DNA of 64,000 nucleotides from Blepharisma japonicum (taxonomy: Eukaryota; Ciliophora; Heterotrichea; Heterotrichida; Blepharismidae). Positions 12,657-22,187 of the stretch are shown piece after piece; positions within the stretch are counted from its first letter, which is position 1; each line of letters opens with the position of its first letter. Location of the stretch: NCBI GenBank assembly GCA_949751835.1, contig CATKHK010000106.1, forward strand, positions 1 to 64,000, given 5' to 3'. The notes under the pieces are model-generated. The model searched no databases, was not told the DNA's origin, and was given only the letters and a program-made list of their open reading frames with translations. Both the position numbers and the translations under genes were made by a program.

Positions 12657-13166
12657 ATTGAGTAATTATAATTTATTTACTGAAATATTTAATACTATTT
12701 CCTTAATTTAACTTTTATTAATTAAGCTGCCACCGCAATGTGCATGAAAACATTGATAAATAAATGTGAATATCCACTCATTAATTAGAATAAAAAATGT
12801 GATGCAAAGACTTATAGTTCGAAAATAATAGCTTCAAATCTGATAAATAATGATTGTAAAATCAAAGTTTATAAAAATGACAATAGGGTTAACTTTTTCT
12901 TACCATATCATGAGGCACAGAAGATTAGATATATTCATCTACAGGAGAAATAACTTATCAATTTACTCCAAATAATGAAGATTAATAGGTCCTCTATTAT
13001 ACTTTATAGTAAAAATGAAGAGAATATATCAATTTTTTAGGAATATACAGAATCACCAAAATTTTTTGATGAATTGTTGTTCAATCATTGATAAATTAAT
13101 TATTTCTTCTCTAAAAAATTCGATTTTTAAATAAAAATAAGTGAAATTGATTAATGATAAACTGCT
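12657..13166. other. AT-rich intergenic DNA
   Basis: Spacer between the 3' ends of the convergent Myb and MYCBP genes. Nothing coding or structured was recognised. Confidence 0.5.
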
Positions 13167-13466
13167 TTATTCACTTGGTCTTAAGTTTTCAAGTTCTTGC
13201 CGAAGCTCTTCAACTTCTCTTTCAAGCTGAGCATTTCTTTCCTTTAAAGCTTCATACTCAGCTCTCAAAGTTTCCGTGTCAATATCTGAAGGTGTTCCCA
13301 AATAACGCTTTATAAAGCTAAATGAAATTTACTCAATTGCATTTGATGGCTTTTCAGGTTCTTCATAAAGTCCAACAAGGACTCGTGTGAGTTGATCTAT
13401 GACGCCACTTTTCTCTAAATATTTTCTGAATTCTTCTTTTTTAGAATCAGTTGTTTGGAAACTCAT
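13167..13466 (-). CDS. MYCBP: c-Myc-binding protein MYCBP/AMY-1 (94 aa), one intron
   Basis: ATG at 13466, TAA at 13167-13169, with one 15-nt intron at 13318-13332. Removing the intron restores a split Asp codon and gives the family signature DFIKRYLG. The spliced protein follows animal MYCBP almost end to end: an N-terminal FRKYLEKSGVIDQLTRVL stretch, LYEEPEKP, the short DFIK helix, then a C-terminal coiled coil (about residues 60-92). MYCBP is a small adaptor; in ciliated cells its relatives associate with A-kinase anchoring proteins and radial-spoke or dynein-regulatory structures, so a ciliary role is plausible but inferred. Length (94) is close to the human protein (103). The intron breaks the frame, so simple ORF scanning misses this gene. 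Confidence 0.93.
13318..13332 (-). other. 15-nt intron in MYCBP
   Basis: Sense sequence gtaaatttcatttag. It contains an in-frame stop and interrupts a conserved Asp codon. GTA start, A at position 10, AG end. Confidence 0.93.
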
Positions 13467-13597
13467 TTTATTATTATAAGTATATATTTAAAGGCGGTTT
13501 CTTATATAATTTTTACTATTTAATTTCAAAAAATTTAAAGATAAGTAATTAATCAAAATTTAAGCCAAAAATATTCTCAATTTCTCGAAAATTAAAA

Positions 13598-14869
13598 CTA
13601 CTGAACTGATTTAATTTTATTAGAGTTTTTCTTGCTGATATCTGAATAAAACAAGCACAAAGCGCTTGACACCACAAAGCACCCAATCCCTGTCCATACA
13701 ATTTGTAGCCAATAAGGCATTGGGTCTAGGAACATTCCTTGAGAATGCTTAAGAATAATCATCCACTCAGTGAACACAATCATATGTGCCAGCCAACAAT
13801 TTGCGCCAAGTCTTGTCCTGAATCCTGAAGAAATATATTCAAAGTACTCAGCTGTGGAGACTATTGCATAAAACGCCACAAAAAAGACTCTAATAATGAG
13901 CACCCAATGAGATGATGGGACCCACAAGATGAATTTCAGGTAAAAATTGCTGAGGTCTACGAGGTTGACAAAAATGATATACCATATTGTCGTTATAAAA
14001 TTCTTACAAGACCCAAACATCTCCCAATTAAAAGTCAGCCAAGAGTGAGGGGTCAACTGTAAAGCAGATCTCGACAACGCCGAAAATCTTCCAGTCTTAT
14101 TCCTCTTATCTTCCCCAATTCCCCAGTAAAATTCTTTCATTTGGAAATATCTGCATACAAGATATCCAAGATAAATCCCACCCCCATTGCACAAAATAAT
14201 GTCAAAAAACAAAGAATCCCACCAGCACTCTGCAAAATTCGGCAACTGGAATTTCAATGTAATTTCTAAAAATTCAAATAAAACACTTAAGAACCAGCAA
14301 AGCTTCATATCTCTTATAATAATCATCTTAAAGAACCATCCAATTGCATGTGTTGGTATATAAACATCAAAAAGGCAGTCTTTTACATTGTAAAACATCG
14401 ACTCAGGATTTTCTGGGGTGTAAATTCTGCAGTCAGCAGCATAGTTTTTTTCTGGTAAAGGCTTGCCTAGTTTAGGATCTAAAAATGCCAAAATTTGTCT
14501 GGAATCGTCGAGGTTTTGGAACAAAAAGTAAACTAAAATAGTAAAATAGCAAAGGGCGAGGCCTTGAAGCATCCTCCAGAAAGCTGGGTGAGGACGGAAT
14601 AAGAAGCCCGAATCTGGGAGTTGGACACCACAGGTAAAGATAAAGACCAGTAAAAGCCCAAGCAGACCTTGCCGTTGGTTCAACGACGAATCTGAATCAT
14701 CTCGCACAAAAGTGAGGTAGCCGAGTATGCCAGTAGCTGCAAGGAGTCACAGAACAGTATGAGAAGAGTATAGGATTTGAGGAAATTCAAACTCAGGAAT
14801 CGGAATTTTAGAGAGAACTCGTGGTCCTGCGCTATCTTCTGATTGAGTTTGCACTCCAACCTCTTTCAT
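13598..14869 (-). CDS. PSS: phosphatidylserine synthase, base-exchange type (423 aa)
   Basis: Polytopic membrane enzyme of the PSS1/PSS2 family, which swaps serine into existing phospholipid head groups at the endoplasmic reticulum. The family core is plain: R-PHPAFWR, then DCRIYTPENPES, DVYIPTHAIGWFFK, a long FLEITLKFQLPNFAECWWDS segment, and a GGGIYLGYLVCRYF motif, with about eight to nine hydrophobic spans. The start is ATG 14869, which adds 54 residues including a TGA-encoded Trp at residue 41 inside the first membrane span; the later frame-internal GTG at 14707 is not a plausible start. Length is in the usual range (about 400-480). It shares a 1.2-kb divergent spacer with the cyclic-nucleotide-binding gene. 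Confidence 0.93.
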
Positions 14870-16072
14870 TTATTTATTGATGATTAAACACAAGTAAGAT
14901 TTTAATTTTAATGATGGTTTAGAATAAGAGATAATCTAACATGAGGAAAGGAAAAGCTTTTGGAAATTTCTGGGAAAATTTTTTAGTCATAATTTTTATT
15001 AGTAAAATTTAAAGATAAATAAATTTTTCCAGTAAAAATTAATGCAGAATGTGAAAATAGGTAGAGAATTGGGCAGAAACTGCGAAAATATATATGAAAT
15101 ATAATAAGAGTTATAGATATTAGGATTAGAATTAGCTAGATCTTTTAGGCTTATACTTCCACAGGTGTATTTTCCTACGCAATTTTTAGACGCAGTATGA
15201 TGGTGCAGGCAATTGGACTGTTTCACTTTTAAAAATCTAAGTTCAGGCCAAAATTCTCACTTATCAGTGGCAATATTGCACTTTTAGGATTAACGACCAT
15301 TGCCAGACAAAACTTAGTTCTTTTACCATCTTATTATTCCATCTCACCAATTGCCCCTAGTCATTAGAGTCCTTCGCTGAAGTGACTCCTTTGTCTTATC
15401 TAATTTGCATCCCCTTTTTTTAGGTATTGGAAAAATCTTAGCCGCTTGAAAAATTTGGAATTGACTACAAAAAACAACATCAGCATGTAAGCTACCTTGC
15501 TCCATTTCAAGTACCCTTGATTTATGCGCATCTGGCTAAAAGAAGGCATAAGTAACTGTCTATTATATTAGATAACAAAATATCGGTATTGCAGTTAGAA
15601 TCCTCCTTGCTCCAAGATCCCTAATATTGATAGAAACCTATAGCTCCAAGATTCCTAATATTGATAGAAACCTATAGCTCCAAAATCATGGTCTGGTATA
15701 CATCAGTAAATGTAAGTATAAGGACGGTTGGAACATCATATGCCATTATAATTATAAGAGAATTTATAGATGATTCCAGACGCTATAGTAAATGAATCTT
15801 TCTGAAGTACTATAGCTATATCTTAATGCGAATGAAGATAAAGGGACTCAAAATTAGCTTATAAATATTAGGTAATTTTTTATAAATTGAAGTAAATAAG
15901 CACGATAAATCCAAAATCAAATATTTACATTATATAAAAATTTAAGGCATTTTACCAAAAATTCATTAGATTGATATATTTATTAAAATAAAAAATTAAT
16001 TGACGGCTGGCTGATTTACATGGCTATAATCAAGGAGAAAAAATAATAAATTTTAAGAATTTGTATATAACT
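14870..16072. other. intergenic region containing a decayed coding-like island
   Basis: The divergent spacer between PSS and the cNMP gene is AT-rich at both ends. The centre (about 15100-15870) is less AT-rich, has short protein-like open stretches in several frames broken by TAA/TAG, and holds a 34-bp tandem repeat. No intact gene could be built with 15-nt introns. Confidence 0.5.
15608..15683 (+). repeat. 34-bp tandem repeat, about 2.2 copies
   Basis: Two near-identical 34-bp units (15608-15641 and 15642-15675) differ mainly by a C/T change, followed by a partial third unit starting agctccaa. It lies inside the decayed coding-like island. Confidence 0.85.
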
Positions 16073-17623
16073 ATGAAAAATGATCCAAAAAATTTAAAAT
16101 CCACTAGTGCTCCTATCCTTGAAACAGTAAGCGACCACACTGAAAGAAAAAGAATCCCTATCAGCCTATTAGATTTATTTCGGCCAATGATTATGCTGCA
16201 CATTGATTCTAATAGCCCAATTATTGCTATTCGAAATTTACTTATAAAGGATTCCAACGACAGAACAGCTCGAGCTATTAAGAAGGTGCTCAAATTTTTA
16301 CGTGATCTATCATTCTTCAAAACTTTTGAGCTGCTTCAAGGAACTGACTCTTTAATAGCCTTATGTCAGACTATGAGCTATGGTTTCTTTGAAGCAGGCT
16401 CTTTTATATATAAAAAAGGTGACCCTATAAGCCAGTTTTATGTATTAATAGACGGAACCGTAACAAGGCACGACGAAGATGAAATTTCCTATGAATTTCA
16501 TAAGGGAGACTCCTTTGGAGAAAAACCTTCACAGAAAATAAGGCCACTAAAATGTTTGACTGATTCTCATTGCGCAATTATTGAAATTTCTGCCTATAAA
16601 AATATTATCGATAAAGCAAAACAGTTAAAAACTAATGAAGTTATAAGGTTTTTGCAAGGAATTCCAGGTCTCGAAGCCCTTACTGAGAAAAATCTACAGA
16701 AATTGTACTATTTCTTTACAGAAAAAGAATACAAACAAAAGCAAATAGTTTTCAAAGAAGGCGAAGAGGCCAATGATGTTTTTATTGTCAGAAGCGGTGA
16801 ATTTTTAATTTCAAAAAAACTAAAAATTGATGTAAATAGCAAAAAAAGCTTAAATAGAGATGCTGAAATTGCCTTAGTCGGCCCAGGAGAGTTAATAGGA
16901 GAAGAAGACATATCTAATGATCATTTGCGGAGTTTTACCTGCAAATGTAAATCTGAAAGCGGGATTTTATTATCAATTTCTAAAGATCTTTTTATGAGAA
17001 AAATAATAAAAAACGAAGAAATGACAAATGCACTGACAGAAAGAATTCGAATGAAAGGAGAAATTAGAAGCCAGCTGACAGACTCAATTAGCTCTGTTGA
17101 ACACAAAAAGCTAGGAATTGAAGTAAAATGAGAAATTCCAATTGAAAAACCTATAATAAAACCAAAAATCCCTGACATTTTGAAGCCGAGAAAAAAATAC
17201 TCTGATGTCCCTCACATCTGTAAAAATGTTCATACATTAAAAATAGTAGAGAAAGAGCTATTAAGGCGGGAATCTATGTCTCCTGGTAGAGTTTATAGTC
17301 CATCTAGAAGGATTCCAGCTGAGCGTGCTGAAATATCGAGAAATAAATTTATTTCAACAGGGCTTTCTCCATCTAAATCTCATAGTAGACGATCAAGTGT
17401 GGAACTGCCTATTAATTTTCATACAACAATTTTAAGGGAGCAATTGGCATCTACTCATTCAAATAAAAGATTTTGCTTCAATAATTTAGGGTTAAGCCGT
17501 CATTCTTCACATCTTTCACTAAGCCAATTTTATTCAGGAAATAGTACAGATAGGTCTTCATCAAAAAGTTCGAAAAGGATGCTTAAGACGTCTCACAACA
17601 TGTTTAGATTTAAAAACTTATAA
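16073..17623 (+). CDS. protein with two cyclic-nucleotide-binding domains (516 aa)
   Basis: ATG 16073 is the first Met of the frame; TTG 16061 upstream is not needed. Two cNMP-binding beta-barrel domains are visible: about residues 95-190 (EAGSFIYKKGDPISQFYVLI, then GDSFGEK) and about 205-330 (KQIVFKEGEEANDVFIVRSG, then GPGELIGEEDI). Neither phosphate-binding cassette shows the full FGELALL..PRAATV consensus, so cyclic-nucleotide binding may be weak or lost. There is no kinase domain and no membrane span. After a TGA-encoded Trp at residue 353 comes a basic, Ser-rich tail of about 160 residues with PGRVYSPSRR and SPSKSHSRRSS motifs, likely disordered and phosphorylated. Ciliates have many such soluble cNMP-domain proteins, some near cilia. 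Function is otherwise unknown. Confidence 0.85.
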
Positions 17624-17739
17624 TAAGGCAATCGATTTTTTTGTATTTATCTACTTTTTATATTAAAAAAAAAAATATACAACTGATTAATTTTGATTAG
17701 CACCATATCATATAATTTCAAAAATTCTAAAAACTGTTT

Positions 17740-18202
17740 TTACATCATTTCACTAAATTCTCTAAAATCAATAGCTCATCCCTATTCTGGTCTACTTCAT
17801 TTACTATTTATAGCCACATTTCTTCATTATAATTGTAATTATTTCTTAAAATCGCTTTCATCTCCTGCGACTATCATCCCATTTTTATCCAAATCAAATG
17901 CTTTAAAAGCTTTTTCCAATCTTTTTCTTGACAAAAGATTGTATTTATTCAAAGTAGCTGCAATTAACTCTGTATAATCAATTTCTCCTGATTTATCTAT
18001 ATCCACCTTGCACATAATTCTATCTCTATTTGGTTTCCATATATCATAGTGTAGCCTTCAATTAGCTCAGTTATTTTGTAGATTACCTTTCTGATACTTC
18101 CATATTCACTATCTCCGATTTTATGACTGATTTATAGGTATCATGAAGAGTGCCTTGATTTTCTCCTACAAAATCACTTGGAGAAATTATAAGCTCGTCC
18201 AT
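17740..18202 (-). pseudogene. remnant of a calcium-dependent protein kinase (CDPK)
   Basis: On the minus strand the 5' part reads ISPSDFVGENQGTLHDTYK, the usual N-terminal lead of ciliate CDPKs, then (after a frame change) GDSEYGSIRK, the P-loop region. The kinase domain is then missing: sequence jumps to EF-hand 2 (DIDKSGEIDYTELIAA), EF-hand 3 (FDLDKNGM) and, after another shift, EF-hand 4 (VDQNRD, AIDFREFSEMM) and TAA. At least three frame changes, in-frame TAA/TAG and loss of almost the whole catalytic domain make this a pseudogene of a host gene. Fifteen-nt introns do not rescue it. Coding-like scraps (ATG GAC GAG start) continue to about 18306. The intact CDPK at 37808-39286 shows what a full member looks like. 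Confidence 0.82.
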
Positions 18203-18428
18203 AATAAAAGTTGTATAATTTTGAATAAGTTAACGCACCTAATTTCTTAAAGCTCTTCCCAAAACATATTAGCTTACTTTGAGTATCTCATCATTTCTCC
18301 ATTTAACTCGTCCATAGAAAAAACCTTAAGATAAAATTCACTAGTAAAGCACACTTTTATATAATTATAATGCATAATCCTAATGCTTTATAATACTTCT
18401 ATGGTTTTTATAACTGTCAATAATCAAA

Positions 18429-20933
18429 ATGATAGATGGCTTAACAAATCAAATTGCAAATGCCATAGGAATTGAACCACAAAGTATAGCAGTTCAAGGA
18501 GCATCAGGGTTAGAACGTGAACAAAAGGCTGAAGACTTAGCTGATACAGTCCAATTTGCTGATTTAGAAAAAGCCAAAGCATTTCGAGAAAGAAACACTG
18601 TTAGAGACTGAACCGACGATGGGCGTTTTTTAGAATATCCAATCTTACGCACTAGCCCACATGTTCTAGGAGAATATGGTGTAGGTTTAGAGCTTTATTT
18701 TACCACCCTCAAGCAGCTTGCCTTTTTATTCTTAATTATAGGCCTTATCTCAATTTGGCCGATTTTAGAAAATTATAGTGGAGATGGACTAGAAACTGGA
18801 GCAAAGAAAAATTCATATGATACTATTACACTTGCAAATAATGGAGGATTTCATTATAAAACTATTTTAACTAACCAAGCAGCAGCTTTAGAAGATGAAC
18901 AGGATAATGTTGATGATTACGAAATTAATCAGTCAAGAGTAGCGGTCGCTGATTTCTTATATACAATGGTATTTATTGTGTTTTTAGTGTACTACAAAAT
19001 AAGCGCCAAAAAAGTCGTATTAAATAACTTCAAAGATAATGTAACTGCTGGAGATTATGCTATAGAAATCAAAGGACTTCCTGAAGAAGATATAGAGGAA
19101 AAAGAAATAATTGCACATTTCCAGAGCTTTGGAGAAGTTGTAGAAGTTTATTTAGCAAGGAAATATAAAGGCTATCTAGCAAGCTATAAAGCTAGAGCAA
19201 AACTGAGCTTCCAAGAAGGCTACTATAAATTAATGTCAAAAAAAGACCCATCTCAAGAAATAAAGCTGAGAGAAATTCAAGAAAAAATAAAAAACTTTGA
19301 CGAAAATTTACAAATAAAGCGAAAAGAAGCTGAAACAACCAATGAAGACTTGATCGTTGATAGAGCTTACTTAGTATTTAATGATGTAAACTCAAGGAAA
19401 AAATGCTTAAAAGCATACAGCGCCAAACTTAAACTCTGCAGAAAAAAACTGCAGCCAAAGGAGCTTAAATTTAGAGGTGTTCATACCTTGGTAGTAAAAC
19501 CTACAGTTGAACCATCTAATATTAAATGGGAAAATTTAGAATATAGTCATTGAAATAGGCAAATTCGTAGAGCAATTATTATAGCTATTGCTATAGGAAT
19601 TATGATTGGGTCTATCATATTAATCTGTGTAATTCAAGCTGAAGAAAATTTATTGCCAAGTGACCAATCTTGTGCCAAAAAAATCGATGTAAAAGCAACG
19701 TTGGATTATGCGGAAACAAATTATAAAAGTGATACACAAGTTTATTGCTGGTGCATGCAGCAAAAATTTTCGAAAATATTGGACGACTCTGAATATAATA
19801 ACTATTGCAGTGACTATATTTCACAATTCAGAGTTGCTACAACTGTAAGAGTTTTTGCAAGTCTGGGGATTATTGCTATCAATTATATACTCAAATGGAC
19901 TTTAACCTGGCTTACTCAGTACGAAAGAGCTTCAACTTGGACTAAGGAGCAGCTATCTATTATGAATAAGCTATTTTTTGTATTATTTTTCAATACCTCA
20001 ATAATTACTTTAATGGTAAACGCCAATTTCAAAGATCTTGTATTTGTAAAAGATTTAGCATTCAAGGATTATTTATTTAATGGGGATTATTCAGATTTTT
20101 CCAGGGACTGGTACACAAAGGTGGGGTCGACTATATTAATTACAATGTTCATTGGAGTGGCGTCTCCTCATTTTGTTACATTATTTATTTTATATCCTAT
20201 AAATATCATAAAAAGAAGATACTTTTATAAATATTACAAAATGCAGCACGAGCTAAACAGCCTTTATGCAGGCCCTGAATTCCAGTTGTCTGTAAGGGTT
20301 GCTCAGATTTTAAATACAATTTTTACCTGTTTTTTGTACTCTGGAGGAATTCCTCTACTAAATATTATTTGTTTTTTTACTTTATTTTTTGCTTATTGGA
20401 CTGACAAATTCCTTATTTTGAGATTTTATCGAGCGCCTCCATTATATTCTAACCAAATTAATGATAAAGTCCAAAGCTACATGCCATACGTAATATTACT
20501 ACACTGTTCTTTTTCTCTCTATATGTATGGAGCTGATGAAATTTTCCCTGACACAGTCTATATAAATAGCTCAGGCGAGCTTAATCCTGACCACAATTCT
20601 CTAGGTGAAAGAATATCAATGAATTCTGGGATATTAAATATGACGCTAATTTCTTTAGTTGTCGTTGTTTTAGTATCTTTAATCGTGATAAATGAAATCT
20701 CAAAATTCAAAATGACAATAGCTCAAATTGGAGATGAACAAATAAGGGAAGACCAAGGGACTTATAAAGAAAATTATCAAGAAATTAAAGAGCATGGAAT
20801 CCCATCATATGATATTATGATGAACCCTATATATAAACCTGTGCTTGTGTCTCTAAATGATGCTGCTCATGATATTGTGAGGATGAATACAGAAAAACAA
20901 ACAAATGTAAGCTGGGTAACTAGTATGGAATAA
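18429..20933 (+). CDS. OSCA/CSC1/TMEM63-like (DUF221) membrane channel (834 aa)
   Basis: One frame from ATG 18429 to TAA with two TGA-encoded Trps (residues 61 and 375). Domain order fits the DUF221 family. Two N-terminal membrane spans come first (near residues 95-115 and 175-195). A cytosolic RRM-like domain follows, with paired beta strands and a long charged helix, ending in EPSNIKWENLEYSHW, which matches the family's A-P-x-DI-x-WENL hallmark. Then come about eight further hydrophobic segments. The family forms mechanically or osmotically gated cation channels at the plasma membrane or endomembranes. The second TGA Trp sits at the family hallmark. Its stop lies only 15 nt from the stop of the convergent TBC gene. 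The exact subfamily is uncertain. Confidence 0.8.
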
Positions 20934-20948
20934 TTTTTTTAATAGAGA

Positions 20949-21965
20949 TTAATTAAGCATAAAAGCGTGACTAATTACCATTTCAATTTCATTGTCATTC
21001 CAATTGTAATTTTTTATGTTGGAAATTGATGTCAAAACTTGGGCTGTGTCTGAGCTGGAGAGAATATTTTCTCTGAACTTTAGAAGGACGGCGGCTGCGA
21101 TTTTTATTGAAAATCTGAAACCTTCGTCACAACTTATGAGAACGTCCCAGATTTTTAGCATAAATTGGACTGGGAAATCGAGAGTAAATAAGCATTTTAG
21201 CCATCTGTATGCATAGAAATTGGCTTCGATTTCGTTTATAGATAAATGTTCATCAAGCTCTTGGTCGTATAATTTGATATATGAGCTGAATTCGCTAAGC
21301 TCTTGTTGGAGTAAATTATTACTATAAATCCATTGATTTTCTTTGAAAATTTCTCTAAGTGAATAAAATACATCCACTTCTAATTGAAATATAATATCAT
21401 TTGATGGGTTCTGCTGCTGACTCACATCATAGCTTAACAAATATGCTTGAAATAATGGCACACATATGAACGTAAATCCAGAATGAAACTGAGCATTATT
21501 ATATTTCATACATAAAATATATAAAAGTCTCTTAAAAGCCTCTTTTGCATCTTGATTATTTATTAGAGGGAAATTAACAGTTCTTGGAATATCCAGCTCT
21601 ATAGGCTTAATAACATCTTCTTGCAAATTATTTTTCAAATAAATATCATCTATATAGGTAAGATAAAGATTCTTTTTTATTTCAAAAATTTCTTCTGACC
21701 TTTGGCTATCAAAAGGCAGATATTTTAAAAATCTCTTTCATATAAAAGCTCTAAGGTTGCTATCGCTAATTGTATAGCAGCATAATGTTTTAATTAATTT
21801 TAGATCTGCATAGTTTTCTAGTAATCCTGCAAGTAAAGCAGTTCTTCCCTGATTACTTAAAGCTTGGGGATTCCTGAGAAATTTGTTGTATAGCATTATT
21901 GTTTCTTCGTCAAATTGGTTTCCCTCCTCTTTGTAATTTAAAGATAAATCACCTTTATCAGACAT
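20949..21965 (-). CDS. TBC-domain protein, likely atypical Rab GAP (338 aa)
   Basis: ATG 21965 to TAA 20949-20951 with a TGA-encoded Trp at residue 76 in LRAFIWKRFLKYLPF, the start motif of TBC domains, where Trp is conserved. The arginine-finger motif is present as ELDIPRTVNFP. The glutamine-finger motif, normally YxQGM, is replaced by FHSGFTF, so the second catalytic residue is missing. Further TBC features are the YRWLKCLFTLDFP and IWDVLISCDE helices. TBC proteins act as GTPase activators for Rab proteins in membrane traffic; this one may have changed mechanism or be regulatory only. It stands alone as a single domain, with about 75 N-terminal residues before the domain. It diverges from the MutS gene by 222 nt. 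Confidence 0.85.
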
Positions 21966-22187
21966 AATTAGTTAAAGTTGAAAAATAAATAAATAAAGTA
22001 GCAAATTAATAAAAAAAAATAAAGATATATAAGAAAATAATTTTTAATAGCTAAATTTTTCGCGAAATTTAATATCAAAATCTTAAAAATAGGCAAAGAT
22101 TCAAGATAAATAATTAAGTTATTTTTTAAAAAGTAAGAATGAATTAATTTTCAATTTTTCTCATAAAAAGCACTCATATATATAAAA

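Noticed and set aside
14941-15012. 23-codon ATG frame MRKGKAFGN...
   Set aside because: Too short, no match to a small ribosomal or other known mini-protein, and downstream half is AT-driven hydrophobic sequence.
14999-15226. 75-codon minus-strand frame with several Cys and His
   Set aside because: It starts at GTG, its second half translates AT-rich spacer, and the opposite strand is equally open. Kept only as part of the decayed island.
16016-16045. Short ATG frame before the cNMP gene
   Set aside because: Only eight codons before TAA and not in phase with the gene; at most a chance upstream frame.
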